Assembly: GCA_900318395.1 (NCBI GenBank)
Contig: ONKL01000028.1
Coordinates: forward strand, 1 to 34,548
Source of the DNA: an uncultured Prevotella sp.
GTDB taxonomy: Bacteria > Bacteroidota > Bacteroidia > Bacteroidales > Bacteroidaceae
DNA: 34,548 nucleotides
Reading direction: 5' to 3'
Position 1 is the first letter of the stretch. Each line of letters opens with the position of its first letter. The notes under the pieces are model-generated. The model saw only the letters and a list, made by a program, of their open reading frames with translations. It made no database searches and was not told the DNA's origin. Below are positions 8,530 to 16,337 of this stretch, one piece after another. Both the position numbers and the translations under genes were made by a program.

Positions 8530-10235
8530 TGTTTAGATTTGAAGACCCCATATATCTCTGGTTGCTGGTGCTGATACCCATATTGGCACTCATCCGCTTC
8601 ATCTCTTACAGAAATCAGAAGAAACGGTTGCGTAAGTTTGGTGAGCCAGCCTTGCTCAAGGAGCTCATGCCCGATGTGTCGCGTTTCCGTCCTTCTGTGA
8701 AGTTCTGGATTCTCCAGGGTGCCTTGGCTCTGCTGGTGCTGATGCTCGCCCGGCCTCAGATGGGAACGAAGATCAGTCAGGAGAAGCGTGTGGGCATCGA
8801 GACCATCATCTGTATGGACATCAGTAACTCCATGCTGGCAGAGGATATCGTGCCGAGTCGTCTCGACCGCAGTAAGATGATGATAGAGAACCTCGTCGAC
8901 CACTTCACTAACGATAAGATCGGACTCATCGTTTTTGCAGGTGATGCCTTCGTGCAGTTGCCTATCACGAGCGATTATGTATCGGCTAAGATGTTCCTCT
9001 CGAGCATCGATCCATCGATGATAGCCACCCAGGGTACGGATATAGGCCGTGCCATCAACATGGCCACCCACAGCTTTACCCCTGAGGAAGGCATCGGGCG
9101 TGCCATCATTGTCATCACCGATGGTGAGAACCATGAGGGTGGGGCAGTGGAGGCTGCCTCTGCAGCGAAGGATGCAGGCATGCGTGTCTATGTGCTGGGT
9201 GTCGGCTCGTCGAAGGGATCTCCTATCCCCATCCCAGGCACAGACGACTATATGAAGGATAATACGGGCAATACCGTCATGTCGGCTCTCAACGAGCAGA
9301 TGTGTAAGGAACTGGCCCAGGCTGGTGGCGGTGCCTATATCCATGTTGAGAACAACAGTGCGGCTCAGGATCAGCTCGACAATGAGCTCGACAAACTCTC
9401 GAAGAAAGAGACCACGGCGACACTTTACAGCGAGTTCGACGAGCAGTTCCAGGCCTTCGGACTTCTGGCTCTGCTGCTTCTCGTGCTCGAGATCTGTGTC
9501 CTCGACCGTCGTAATCCGCTGCTGAAGAACATCTCGCTCTTCGGCAAGAAGAAGCGTGCTGCAGCCATGCTGTGCCTGTTGCTGGTGGCTGCTTCCGCCA
9601 ATGCTCAGATGACTGACCGCCAGTATATCCGTCAGGGTAATAAGCAGTTCCGCTCAGGCGATTATGCCAATGCTGAGGTGTCATACCGCAAGGCCATCGA
9701 GAAGAATGCCAAGAATGCGCAGGCAGCCTTCAACCTGGGTAATGCGCTGATGGCACAGAAGAAAGACTCAGCCGCTGTGGAGCAGTTCCAAGGGGCAGCC
9801 CGTCTTGAAACCAATCCCCTGCGCAAGGCTCAGGCCTATCACAACATGGGCGTCATCTGTCAGACACATAAGATGTATGGTGAGGCCATCGAGGCCTATA
9901 AGAACGCCCTGCGACTGAATCCGAAGGACGATGAAACGCGCTATAACCTCGTGCTCTGCAAGCATCAGAAGCAGAAGCAGGATCAGCAGCAGCAGAATCA
10001 ACAGGGGGGCGACAACGACAAGAAACAAGACGACAAACAGAAGGATCAGCAGCAGCCTGATCAGCAGAAAGATAAGCAGGACGACAAGCAGCAGGAGCAG
10101 CCCAAGCCCCAGATGAGCAAGGACAATGCCGAACAGTTGCTCAATGCCGCTATCCAGAACGAGAAGCAGACGCAGGAGAAGATGAAGCAACAGCAGCAAC
10201 AGCCCCAGCGCCGCAATGTTCAGAAGAATTGGTGA
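8529..10235 (+). CDS. batB: BatB-BatC fusion: VWA domain plus TPR protein
   Basis: A 568-aa protein. Residues 1-340 are BatB: two N-terminal membrane helices, a VWA domain with MIDAS DISNS (97-101), ITDGENHEGG, and a C-terminal helix (FGLLALLLLVLEICVL). Then KRAAAMLCLLLVAASANAQ (about 340-360) looks like an internal signal sequence, followed by about three TPR repeats (about 365-475, with NAEVSYRKAIEKNAKNAQAAFNLGNALM) and a Gln/Lys/Asp-rich tail. The second half matches BatC, usually a separate periplasmic TPR protein in the B. fragilis-type operon. I see one uninterrupted frame, so this is a fusion; cleavage at the internal ANAQ site could release BatC. The next gene is batD. Confidence 0.92.
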   Translation: MFRFEDPIYLWLLVLIPILALIRFISYRNQKKRLRKFGEPALLKELMPDVSRFRPSVKFWILQGALALLVLMLARPQMGTKISQEKRVGIETIICMDISNSMLAEDIVPSRLDRSKMMIENLVDHFTNDKIGLIVFAGDAFVQLPITSDYVSAKMFLSSIDPSMIATQGTDIGRAINMATHSFTPEEGIGRAIIVITDGENHEGGAVEAASAAKDAGMRVYVLGVGSSKGSPIPIPGTDDYMKDNTGNTVMSALNEQMCKELAQAGGGAYIHVENNSAAQDQLDNELDKLSKKETTATLYSEFDEQFQAFGLLALLLLVLEICVLDRRNPLLKNISLFGKKKRAAAMLCLLLVAASANAQMTDRQYIRQGNKQFRSGDYANAEVSYRKAIEKNAKNAQAAFNLGNALMAQKKDSAAVEQFQGAARLETNPLRKAQAYHNMGVICQTHKMYGEAIEAYKNALRLNPKDDETRYNLVLCKHQKQKQDQQQQNQQGGDNDKKQDDKQKDQQQPDQQKDKQDDKQQEQPKPQMSKDNAEQLLNAAIQNEKQTQEKMKQQQQQPQRRNVQKNW

Positions 10236-10265
10236 TGTAAAGGTAAAAAAGTAAAAAGGTAGAAA

Positions 10266-12128
10266 ATGACAAGCAGTATATTTGATAAGGTACAAAGGTG
10301 GGTGAAATGGGTTTTACCCTTTTACCTTTTTACCTTTTTACCTTTAAGTTTGCTTTCGCAGACGCTGAAGGGTTCTGCTCCCTCCAATGTCTCAGTGGGC
10401 GAGCAGTTCCGACTGTCGTACACGGTCAATACCCAGGATGTCAGCGATTTCCGTGCAGGTAATATTCCTGAGGAGCTCGATGTGCTCATAGGGCCTAACC
10501 GCTCCATGCAGTCGAGTTATCAGATGATCAATGGTCACACGAGTTCCACCTCGTCGATTACCTATACTTATATCGTCTGTGCCACGAAGAACGGTACGTT
10601 TACCATCTCTCCGGCCCATGTGGTGGTCAATGGCAAGAGCATCGCCTCGAATGCGCTCACTATCAAGGTATCGGGCACGGCACAGAGTGGCGGCAGCTCT
10701 CGCCAGCGTCAGAACGACGATGACGGCGGTGAGATGCGCGATGCGGGAAGTCACATATCAGGTTCCGACCTTTTCATCAAGGTCAGTGCCAACAAGAAGC
10801 GTGTCCACGAACAGGAGCCTATCCTGCTCACCTATAAGGTCTACACCCTCGTATCGCTCACACAGCTGCGAGGCGACATGCCCGACCTGAAGAGCTTCTA
10901 CTCTCAGGAGGTCGATCTGCCCCAGCAGAAGAGTTTCTCTGTAGAGACGGTCAATGGGCGTCCTTATCGTACGTGTACCTGGAGCCAGTATGTCATGTTC
11001 CCACAGATGACGGGTAAGCTCCTGATTCCCAGCATCACCTTCGAGGGTATCGTCGTGCAGCAGAACCGTAGTGTCGATCCCTTCGAGGCGTTCTTCAACG
11101 GTGGCTCAGGCTATGTTGAAGTCAAGAAGAAGATTGTGGCCCCAGGCATCGAGATTCAGGTTGATCCCCTGCCAGAGCGTCCTGCTAATTTCTCAGGAGG
11201 AGTGGGGCAGTTTAATATCTCTGCACAGCTCGATAAGACATCTACGAAGGCCAATGACCCTGTATCCCTGCGTATCATCGTCAGCGGTGTGGGCAACCTC
11301 AAGCTCATCAAGCAGCCCGTCATCAACATTCCCAAGGACTTCGACAAGTACGACCCGAAGATTACCGATCAGACCCAACTGACTTCCAACGGTCTCGAGG
11401 GCTCGAAGATCTACGACTTCCTCATTGTGCCTCGCCATCAGGGCAAGTACGAGATACCTCCAGTGGAGTTCACATACTTCGACACCACCTCGGGCAGTTA
11501 CAAGACCGCTCGTAGCGAGAGCTTCACTCTCGATGTGGCCAAAGGCTCTGGAGCTGGAGCTGTCAACGACTTCACGGATCAGGCAGGCTTGCAGGAGCTC
11601 AATAAGGACATCCGCTATATCAAGACGGGCGAAGCCAGCCAGAAAGGACTCGACAATTTCTTCTTCGGTTCCGTGGCCTATTGGGTGACACTCGTTGTCC
11701 TCGCCCTGATCTTCATCTCGCTCTTCATCGTCTTCCGTCAGCGTGCCATCGACAACGCCAACGTGACGAAGATGCGTGGAAAGAAAGCCAATAAGGTGGC
11801 TACAAAGCGCCTGAAGAAGGCTGCCCTGCTCATGGCCGAGAACAAGCCGAGTGAGTTCTACGACGAGGTGCTGCGCGCCCTCTGGGGTTATGTAGGCGAC
11901 AAGATGAATATCCCCGTCGAGCAGCTCTCTCACGACAATATCAGTCAGCGACTCTCAGAGCGTCAGGTCGATGCCGAGGTGATCAGCCAGTTTATCGAGG
12001 CTCTCGATGAGTGCGAGTTCGAGCGCTATGCCCCTGGCGATCCTAAGGGCAACATGGAGAAAGTCTACGAAAAGGCGATGACTGCCATCGAGAAGATTGA
12101 GGAGACCTTTAAGAAGGTGAAAAAGTAA
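10266..12128 (+). CDS. batD: BatD, large periplasmic aerotolerance protein
   Basis: A 620-aa BatD protein. A hydrophobic signal region (about 15-35, VLPFYLFTFLPLSLLSQ) is followed by several beta-sandwich domains (start LKGSAPSNVSVGEQFRLSYTV; later FNISAQLDKTSTKANDPVSLRIIVSG), a membrane helix (about 475-495, VAYWVTLVVLALIFISLFIVF) and a cytoplasmic helical end with YDEVLRALWGYVGDKMNIPVEQLSHDNISQRL. This is the standard BatD architecture. The signal peptide is partly encoded by a TTTTTACC repeat, the reverse complement of the GGTAAAAA tract just upstream of the gene. It lies between batBC and batE. Confidence 0.92.
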   Translation: MTSSIFDKVQRWVKWVLPFYLFTFLPLSLLSQTLKGSAPSNVSVGEQFRLSYTVNTQDVSDFRAGNIPEELDVLIGPNRSMQSSYQMINGHTSSTSSITYTYIVCATKNGTFTISPAHVVVNGKSIASNALTIKVSGTAQSGGSSRQRQNDDDGGEMRDAGSHISGSDLFIKVSANKKRVHEQEPILLTYKVYTLVSLTQLRGDMPDLKSFYSQEVDLPQQKSFSVETVNGRPYRTCTWSQYVMFPQMTGKLLIPSITFEGIVVQQNRSVDPFEAFFNGGSGYVEVKKKIVAPGIEIQVDPLPERPANFSGGVGQFNISAQLDKTSTKANDPVSLRIIVSGVGNLKLIKQPVINIPKDFDKYDPKITDQTQLTSNGLEGSKIYDFLIVPRHQGKYEIPPVEFTYFDTTSGSYKTARSESFTLDVAKGSGAGAVNDFTDQAGLQELNKDIRYIKTGEASQKGLDNFFFGSVAYWVTLVVLALIFISLFIVFRQRAIDNANVTKMRGKKANKVATKRLKKAALLMAENKPSEFYDEVLRALWGYVGDKMNIPVEQLSHDNISQRLSERQVDAEVISQFIEALDECEFERYAPGDPKGNMEKVYEKAMTAIEKIEETFKKVKK

Positions 12129-12165
12129 AAAGGTGAAAAGGTAAAAAGGTATAAAAGTAAACGAT
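12117..12165 (+). repeat. GGTGAAAAAGTAAAAA simple repeat between batD and batE
   Basis: A repeated A/G/T tract overlapping the last codons of batD and filling the spacer to batE. It is the same family as the tracts before batA and batD. Confidence 0.65.
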
Positions 12166-12173
12166 TAGAAAAG

Positions 12174-12953
12174 ATGGAAAGATATATGGTTTTGAAAGTT
12201 AGAAGGTTGGTAAGATGGTTTTTGCCCTTTTACTTATTGACCCTTTTGCCTTTCAACGCTTCCGCTGCGACGAAAGCTCAGGCTGATAGCGCCTATGCCC
12301 AGGGACATTTCCAGCAGGCCATCGCCGACTATGAGGCACTCCTGAAACAAGGTGCCTCTGCCGACCTCTATTATAATCTCGGCAACGCCTACTACCGCTC
12401 GGAGAACATCACGCAGGCCGTGCTCAACTACGAGCGCGCGCTGCTGCTCTCGCCTGGCGATCGCGATATCCGTTTCAATCTCCAGCTGGCCCGTTCGAAG
12501 ACTATCGATAAGATCGTGCCTGAGTCAGAGATGTTCTTCGTCACCTGGTATCACTCACTCGTCAATCTGATGAGTGTCGATGGCTGGGCGCATACTGCCA
12601 TCATCTCTTTGGCGCTGGTCATCGTGCTCTCGCTCGTCTACCTCTTCTCCCAGCCCGTATGGCTGCGCAAGATAGGCTTCTTTGGTGGCATCACGCTACT
12701 TGTGGTTTTCATTTTCGCCAATGTGTTCGCCCACCAGCAGAAGCAATCGCTCGTCCATCGCAAGGGGGCTATCGTCATGTCGCCCTCCGTCACGGTGAAA
12801 AGTACGCCTGCTGCCAACGGCACCGATCTTTTCATCCTCCACGAGGGCACGAAGGTCATCATCACCGATGGTTCGATGCGTGAGTGGAAGGAGATCCGTC
12901 TGGCCGATGGTAAGGAGGGCTGGATAGAAAGTAAGAAGATAGAACTGATTTAA
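12174..12953 (+). CDS. batE: BatE, TPR and SH3-like membrane protein
   Basis: A 259-aa protein with a signal peptide (about 10-33, VRWFLPFYLLTLLPFNASAA), two to three TPR motifs (about 38-108: QADSAYAQGHFQQAIADYEALLKQGASADLYYNLGNAYY), two membrane helices (about 140-160 and 165-185) and a C-terminal SH3-like domain (GAIVMSPSVTVKSTPAANGTDLFILHEGTKVIITD...WIESKKIEL). This is the BatE layout, and it ends the Bat operon. As in BatD, the signal peptide carries the FYLLTLLPF pattern produced by a repeat-like coding segment. ATG at 12174 is used; a second in-frame ATG four codons later is possible. Confidence 0.9.
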   Translation: MERYMVLKVRRLVRWFLPFYLLTLLPFNASAATKAQADSAYAQGHFQQAIADYEALLKQGASADLYYNLGNAYYRSENITQAVLNYERALLLSPGDRDIRFNLQLARSKTIDKIVPESEMFFVTWYHSLVNLMSVDGWAHTAIISLALVIVLSLVYLFSQPVWLRKIGFFGGITLLVVFIFANVFAHQQKQSLVHRKGAIVMSPSVTVKSTPAANGTDLFILHEGTKVIITDGSMREWKEIRLADGKEGWIESKKIELI

Positions 12954-12966
12954 ATATACCACTTGT

Positions 12967-13692
12967 ATGATCATAGATCTGTTACTCTCAGGCGATGGCA
13001 TCGGTGCCCTTATAGGACAGTACGACAAGCAGCTGTTGTTGGCTGTCAACGGTAGCGATTCACTCTATCTCGACCGTGTGGTTCGTACCCTTACGAACGC
13101 CTTGACGTGGGTGCCTTTCTACATCAGCTTGCTGTGGCTCGTTATCCGCACCAGTGAGACGATGCGCAGGGTCCTCTATGTGCTCCTCGGAGCAGCCATC
13201 TGTGTGACGCTTGCCGGTATGGTCGACGATCTCATCGTGAAGCCCACCGTGGCTCGCTGGCGTCCTACCCACGACCCTGAGATAGGCATGCTCGTCGATA
13301 TCGTCGATGGTTATCGCGGAGGCCGTTACGGCTTCTTCTCAGCCCATGCGGCCAACACGTTCAGCATCGCCGTGTTCTTCTGTTGGCTGGTGCGCAGCCG
13401 TGTGCTTTCAGTGGCTGCCGTCATCTGGTCGCTCATCAACTGTTGGACGAGACTTTATCTCGGTGTCCACTTCCCCGGTGACATCCTCGTGGGACTTCTT
13501 TGGGGCGGACTCGTGGGCTCCTTCGCCTATTATGTCTACTACCGCCTCACGCGTAATATGGTGGTCAGCAAGACACGTCTTTTCTCATCGCATTACACCG
13601 CTACGGGCTTCGATAAGAAGAATGTCAACACTCCCCTCTGCGTCCTGACGTTCACCATCGTCTTCGCCCTGATTAAAGCTACGATTATATGA
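12967..13692 (+). CDS. PAP2-family membrane phosphatase
   Basis: A 241-aa integral membrane protein with the three PAP2 phosphatase motifs: KPTVARWRP (KxxxxxxRP), FFSAHAANTF (the PSGH-type motif with SAH), and TRLYLGVHFPGD (SRxxxxxHxxxD with T for S). Five or so hydrophobic helices surround them. The family removes phosphate from lipid substrates such as undecaprenyl diphosphate, phosphatidic acid or lipid A; the sequence alone does not settle which. It sits 13 bases after batE and overlaps queA by ATGA, so it may be transcribed with both. Confidence 0.9.
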   Translation: MIIDLLLSGDGIGALIGQYDKQLLLAVNGSDSLYLDRVVRTLTNALTWVPFYISLLWLVIRTSETMRRVLYVLLGAAICVTLAGMVDDLIVKPTVARWRPTHDPEIGMLVDIVDGYRGGRYGFFSAHAANTFSIAVFFCWLVRSRVLSVAAVIWSLINCWTRLYLGVHFPGDILVGLLWGGLVGSFAYYVYYRLTRNMVVSKTRLFSSHYTATGFDKKNVNTPLCVLTFTIVFALIKATII

Positions 13693-14930
13693 TTTCCGAT
13701 CCCCGACATATCCGTATCAGCGATTATAACTATCCGCTGCCCGATGAGCGTATCGCCAAGTTTCCGATGGCCCGTCGCGATCATTCCAAGTTGCTCGTCT
13801 ATCGTCATGGCGAGGTCAGCGACGATGTGTTCTATCATCTTCCCGACTATCTGCCTTCAGGTGCGCTGATGGTCTTCAATAATACGAAGGTGATCCAGGC
13901 ACGCATGCACTTCCGCAAGTCCGATGCTCAGGGACAGCCTACAGGAGCCCTCATCGAGGTGTTCCTGCTTGAGCCTGCCGAGCCATCCGACTATGAACTA
14001 ATGTTCCAGACCACAGACCGTTGTGCCTGGTACTGTCTGGTGGGCAATCTCAAGAAGTGGAAGGAAGGTCCGCTCGTGCGCATGGTCGAGATTGCAGGCC
14101 GAGAGGTTGAAGTGCGCGCCACCCGTGGCCCTGTTCACGGCACCAGCCATCGCATCGACTTCGAATGGACAGGTCATTGCTCTTTCGCAGAGATTATCGA
14201 CGCGATGGGCGAGCTTCCCATCCCTCCCTATCTCAACCGTGAGACGCAGGAGAGCGACAAGACCACCTATCAGACCGTCTATTCTAAGATCAAGGGATCA
14301 GTGGCTGCTCCTACCGCAGGACTCCATTTCACACCTGAGGTGCTGGCCGATCTTGATGCCCATGGCATCGATCGCGAGGAACTCACCCTCCACGTAGGTG
14401 CAGGCACTTTCAAACCCGTGAAGAGCGAGGAAATCGAAGGCCATGAGATGCATACCGAGTATATCAGTGTGCGTCGCGACACCATCCGTAAACTCATCGC
14501 TCACGAGGGTCAGGCCATTGCCGTTGGCACCACCAGCGTGCGTACCCTCGAGAGTCTCTACTACATGGGGCTGAAGGTGATGCGGAATCCCGATCTGACG
14601 TCAGAGGGACTCCACGTCGCCCAGTGGGAACCGTATGAAGAAGTGAAAAGTGAGGTTGTTTCTGCGCTCGGAAGTTTGAAGGCTTTGCTTGCCTGGATGG
14701 AGGAGCATCAGCTCGAAGTGCTTAACAGCAGCACGCAGATCATCATCGCCCCGGGCTACGACTACAAGATTGTGAAGATGCTCGTTACCAACTTCCACCA
14801 GCCGCAGTCCACATTGCTGCTCCTCGTGAGTGCCTTCGTCAAGGGCGACTGGCACAAGATCTACGACTACGCCCTTGCTCACGACTTCCGTTTCCTCAGT
14901 TACGGCGATTCGTCGCTGCTTATCCCATAG
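13689..14930 (+). CDS. queA: S-adenosylmethionine:tRNA ribosyltransferase-isomerase QueA
   Basis: A 413-aa QueA that transfers and rearranges the ribosyl group of SAM onto 7-aminomethyl-7-deazaguanine in tRNA, giving epoxyqueuosine. Typical family segments are visible: YPLPDERIAKFPMARRDHSKLLVY, LPSGALMVFNNTKVIQARM, TYQTVYSKIKGSVAAPTAGLHFTPEVL, HVGAGTFKPV, and near the end TNFHQPQSTLLLLVSAF. It is longer than the E. coli enzyme (about 356 aa), partly through an N-terminal insert around 90-135. The ATGA overlap with the PAP2 gene suggests translational coupling. A hairpin follows 16 bases after the stop. Confidence 0.95.
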   Translation: MISDPRHIRISDYNYPLPDERIAKFPMARRDHSKLLVYRHGEVSDDVFYHLPDYLPSGALMVFNNTKVIQARMHFRKSDAQGQPTGALIEVFLLEPAEPSDYELMFQTTDRCAWYCLVGNLKKWKEGPLVRMVEIAGREVEVRATRGPVHGTSHRIDFEWTGHCSFAEIIDAMGELPIPPYLNRETQESDKTTYQTVYSKIKGSVAAPTAGLHFTPEVLADLDAHGIDREELTLHVGAGTFKPVKSEEIEGHEMHTEYISVRRDTIRKLIAHEGQAIAVGTTSVRTLESLYYMGLKVMRNPDLTSEGLHVAQWEPYEEVKSEVVSALGSLKALLAWMEEHQLEVLNSSTQIIIAPGYDYKIVKMLVTNFHQPQSTLLLLVSAFVKGDWHKIYDYALAHDFRFLSYGDSSLLIP

Positions 14931-14946
14931 GCATCAAATAAAATCA

Positions 14947-14976
14947 CATAAGGCCCGCATCTCTGCGAGCCTTATG
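14947..14976 (+). terminator. Hairpin after queA, probable terminator
   Basis: CATAAGGC-c-CGCA (947-959) pairs with TGCG-a-GCCTTATG (964-976) around a 4-nt loop. There is no strong T-run downstream, so termination is inferred from position and stem strength. Confidence 0.55.
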
Positions 14977-15289
14977 CGTTTACTAACCAAAAACAAAGAA
15001 AAAATGAAATAACAAACTAAACATACACTAACTAAAACCAAACTTATGCAATTATGAATTAAACCCGACCGTTGCCGCTGCAACTGGTTTTCTGATGCAA
15101 ATGTACGACGATTTTCGATTCATTCCAAATAAATTGCAGACTTTTGGCTGATGTTGTTGCGACAGCATCTCCGTTATGCGACAAAACGCTGCCATGTGCC
15201 CTTTTCCTGTCGCGAAATGAGATTCTCCCCCTTGGCCTTTTTTCTTTTTGAGGATAAAAATCAAGGACGATTAGTTCGCCCCTAGCGGG
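14977..15289. other. Intergenic region without a recognisable gene
   Basis: The stretch between the queA hairpin and the Skp-gene terminator first holds an A-rich tract (about 14,985-15,060) of the kind seen in Bacteroidetes leaders, then about 230 bases of mixed composition. I see no convincing reading frame, tRNA, or repeat here. The short minus-strand frames have no start context or family features. Confidence 0.5.
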
Positions 15290-15328
15290 CATGAAAAAGA
15301 AAATCCCCGCTCGGGAATGGGCGGGGAT
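15290..15328 (-). terminator. Rho-independent terminator of the OmpH/Skp-like gene
   Basis: ATCCCCGC (15,303-15,310) pairs with GCGGGGAT (15,321-15,328). Read on the minus strand the stem is followed by TTTCTTTTT. It starts five bases beyond the stop of the minus-strand gene. Confidence 0.85.
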
Positions 15329-15333
15329 GATTG

Positions 15334-15951
15334 TTATTTCTTCTCTTCTTTCTTTTCGGGCTCAGCCTTCTTGGGGGCGGCTGGCTTGTAGCGCTTGTTG
15401 AGACCATTGATCACGTCCTGGGTGATGTCGAAACGCTTGTCGGCCATCAGGATGTTGTCGCCTGCCTTCGAGAGGATCAGGTCGAAGTGCTTGTCGGCAT
15501 TGTAGTCCTTCAGGAAGTTCTGCAGTGAGTCGCGCAGGGCCTCGTTGAACTTGGCAGTCTCGTTGGCGAGCTCTCCCTCCAGACGAGCCTGCAGTTCCTG
15601 CAGGTCGCGCTGCTGGCGCTCGATGGCAGCCTGTACGCTGGCAGCCTGCTCACGGCTCTGGAATCCGTTGTTGTTGATCTTCTGCTGGAAGTTATTGACG
15701 GCAGCCTGCAGGGCATTACCCTTCTGAGTCAGCGTGTTGCGGGCATTGATCGACTTCTTCTGCAGTGTCACGCTGTAGTCCTTGGCAAAGTCGTACTGAG
15801 TCATGAGTGAGTCGACCTCTACATACGCGATTTTCATACCTTCACCGCTGCCATTGCCTGCTGCGGGCTGTTCGTCCATCTTTGGACTTGCATTGTTGCA
15901 CGATACCATCATCGCTGCGATGGCCAGTGCTGAGAAAATGTACTTTTTCAT
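15334..15951 (-). CDS. OmpH/Skp-family periplasmic chaperone-like lipoprotein
   Basis: A 205-aa protein with a lipoprotein signal peptide (MKKYIFSALAIAAMMVSC, lipid-bearing Cys18), a short linker, then an OmpH/Skp domain: IAYVEVDSLMTQYDFAKDY, a long charged coiled coil (about 60-150, rich in Gln, Ala, Arg, Glu), and the closing strand DLILSKAGDNILMADKRFDITQDVINGLNKRY. The C-terminus is a KKAEPEKKEEKK tail. Skp-family proteins hold unfolded outer-membrane proteins in the periplasm. The lipid anchor differs from soluble E. coli Skp but is seen in Bacteroidetes homologues. It is transcribed opposite to queA and pepD and has its own terminator. Confidence 0.9.
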   Translation of the reverse strand: MKKYIFSALAIAAMMVSCNNASPKMDEQPAAGNGSGEGMKIAYVEVDSLMTQYDFAKDYSVTLQKKSINARNTLTQKGNALQAAVNNFQQKINNNGFQSREQAASVQAAIERQQRDLQELQARLEGELANETAKFNEALRDSLQNFLKDYNADKHFDLILSKAGDNILMADKRFDITQDVINGLNKRYKPAAPKKAEPEKKEEKK

Positions 15952-16038
15952 TTCAATATTTAATATTTAATGTTGATGCTTTGTATCGAGACTGCTCACG
16001 CTCGGCAAATGCTCAAGCAAGCTTGGCATTGCTCTCGC

Positions 16039-16248
16039 TTAATCGCAGCCTTTAATCTTTAATCTCTTCTGACTGCGCATTTCCCTATCCTGATCGATGA
16101 CGCAGTGGATACCGCGCTCTTTCATCGCCTCGGAGTCGTGAATGTGCTGAGACTTGAACTCACCTTGCTTCACGAATAGCACTCTCACGAGGAAAAATAC
16201 CATCGCAATAGCAATTATTAACGTCGATATGAGCAGAGTTTCAATCAT
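16039..16248 (-). CDS. Small conserved Bacteroidetes membrane protein
   Basis: A 69-aa protein with one N-terminal membrane helix (about 3-25, ETLLISTLIIAIAMVFFLVRVLF) followed by a conserved-looking tail SQHIHDSEAMKERGIHCVIDQDREMR. The pattern of a hydrophobic helix, a histidine-containing segment, then KERGIHCVxxQDRE matches a small uncharacterised protein common in Bacteroidetes. The start is the ATG at 16,248; longer in-frame starts would read through the promoter region. The function is unknown to me. A TACCTTTG -7 box lies 31 bases upstream. Confidence 0.75.
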   Translation of the reverse strand: MIETLLISTLIIAIAMVFFLVRVLFVKQGEFKSQHIHDSEAMKERGIHCVIDQDREMRSQKRLKIKGCD

Positions 16249-16279
16249 TTTTTGTACTTTTGCACTTGCAATTCGGCTG

Positions 16280-16287
16280 CAAAGGTA
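16280..16287 (-). promoter_or_regulatory. -7 box of the small membrane protein gene
   Basis: Read on the minus strand this is TACCTTTG, a good match to TAnnTTTG. No clear TTTG box was found at the expected distance upstream, where a twofold AAAGATTAAACAAT repeat lies instead. Confidence 0.5.
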
Positions 16288-16294
16288 CGAATAA

Positions 16295-16322
16295 AAGATT
16301 AAACAATAAAGATTAAACAATA
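16295..16322 (+). repeat. Twofold 14-bp direct repeat upstream of pepD
   Basis: AAAGATTAAACAAT occurs twice in tandem just before pepD. It is probably simple spacer DNA; related ATTTAATATTTAAT and TTTAATCTTTAATC tracts flank the neighbouring minus-strand genes. Confidence 0.6.
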
Positions 16323-16337
16323 AAAAATACATTAATA

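Noticed and set aside
9768-10295. A long leucine-rich minus-strand frame opposite the end of the batBC gene
   Set aside because: It is the antisense of the Gln/Lys-rich tail and TPR codons, which become Leu-rich; batBC on the plus strand is clearly the real gene.
15059-15292. Two overlapping minus-strand frames of 70-77 codons between queA and the Skp-like gene
   Set aside because: They have no family features or start context and lie in DNA of mixed composition between two terminators.
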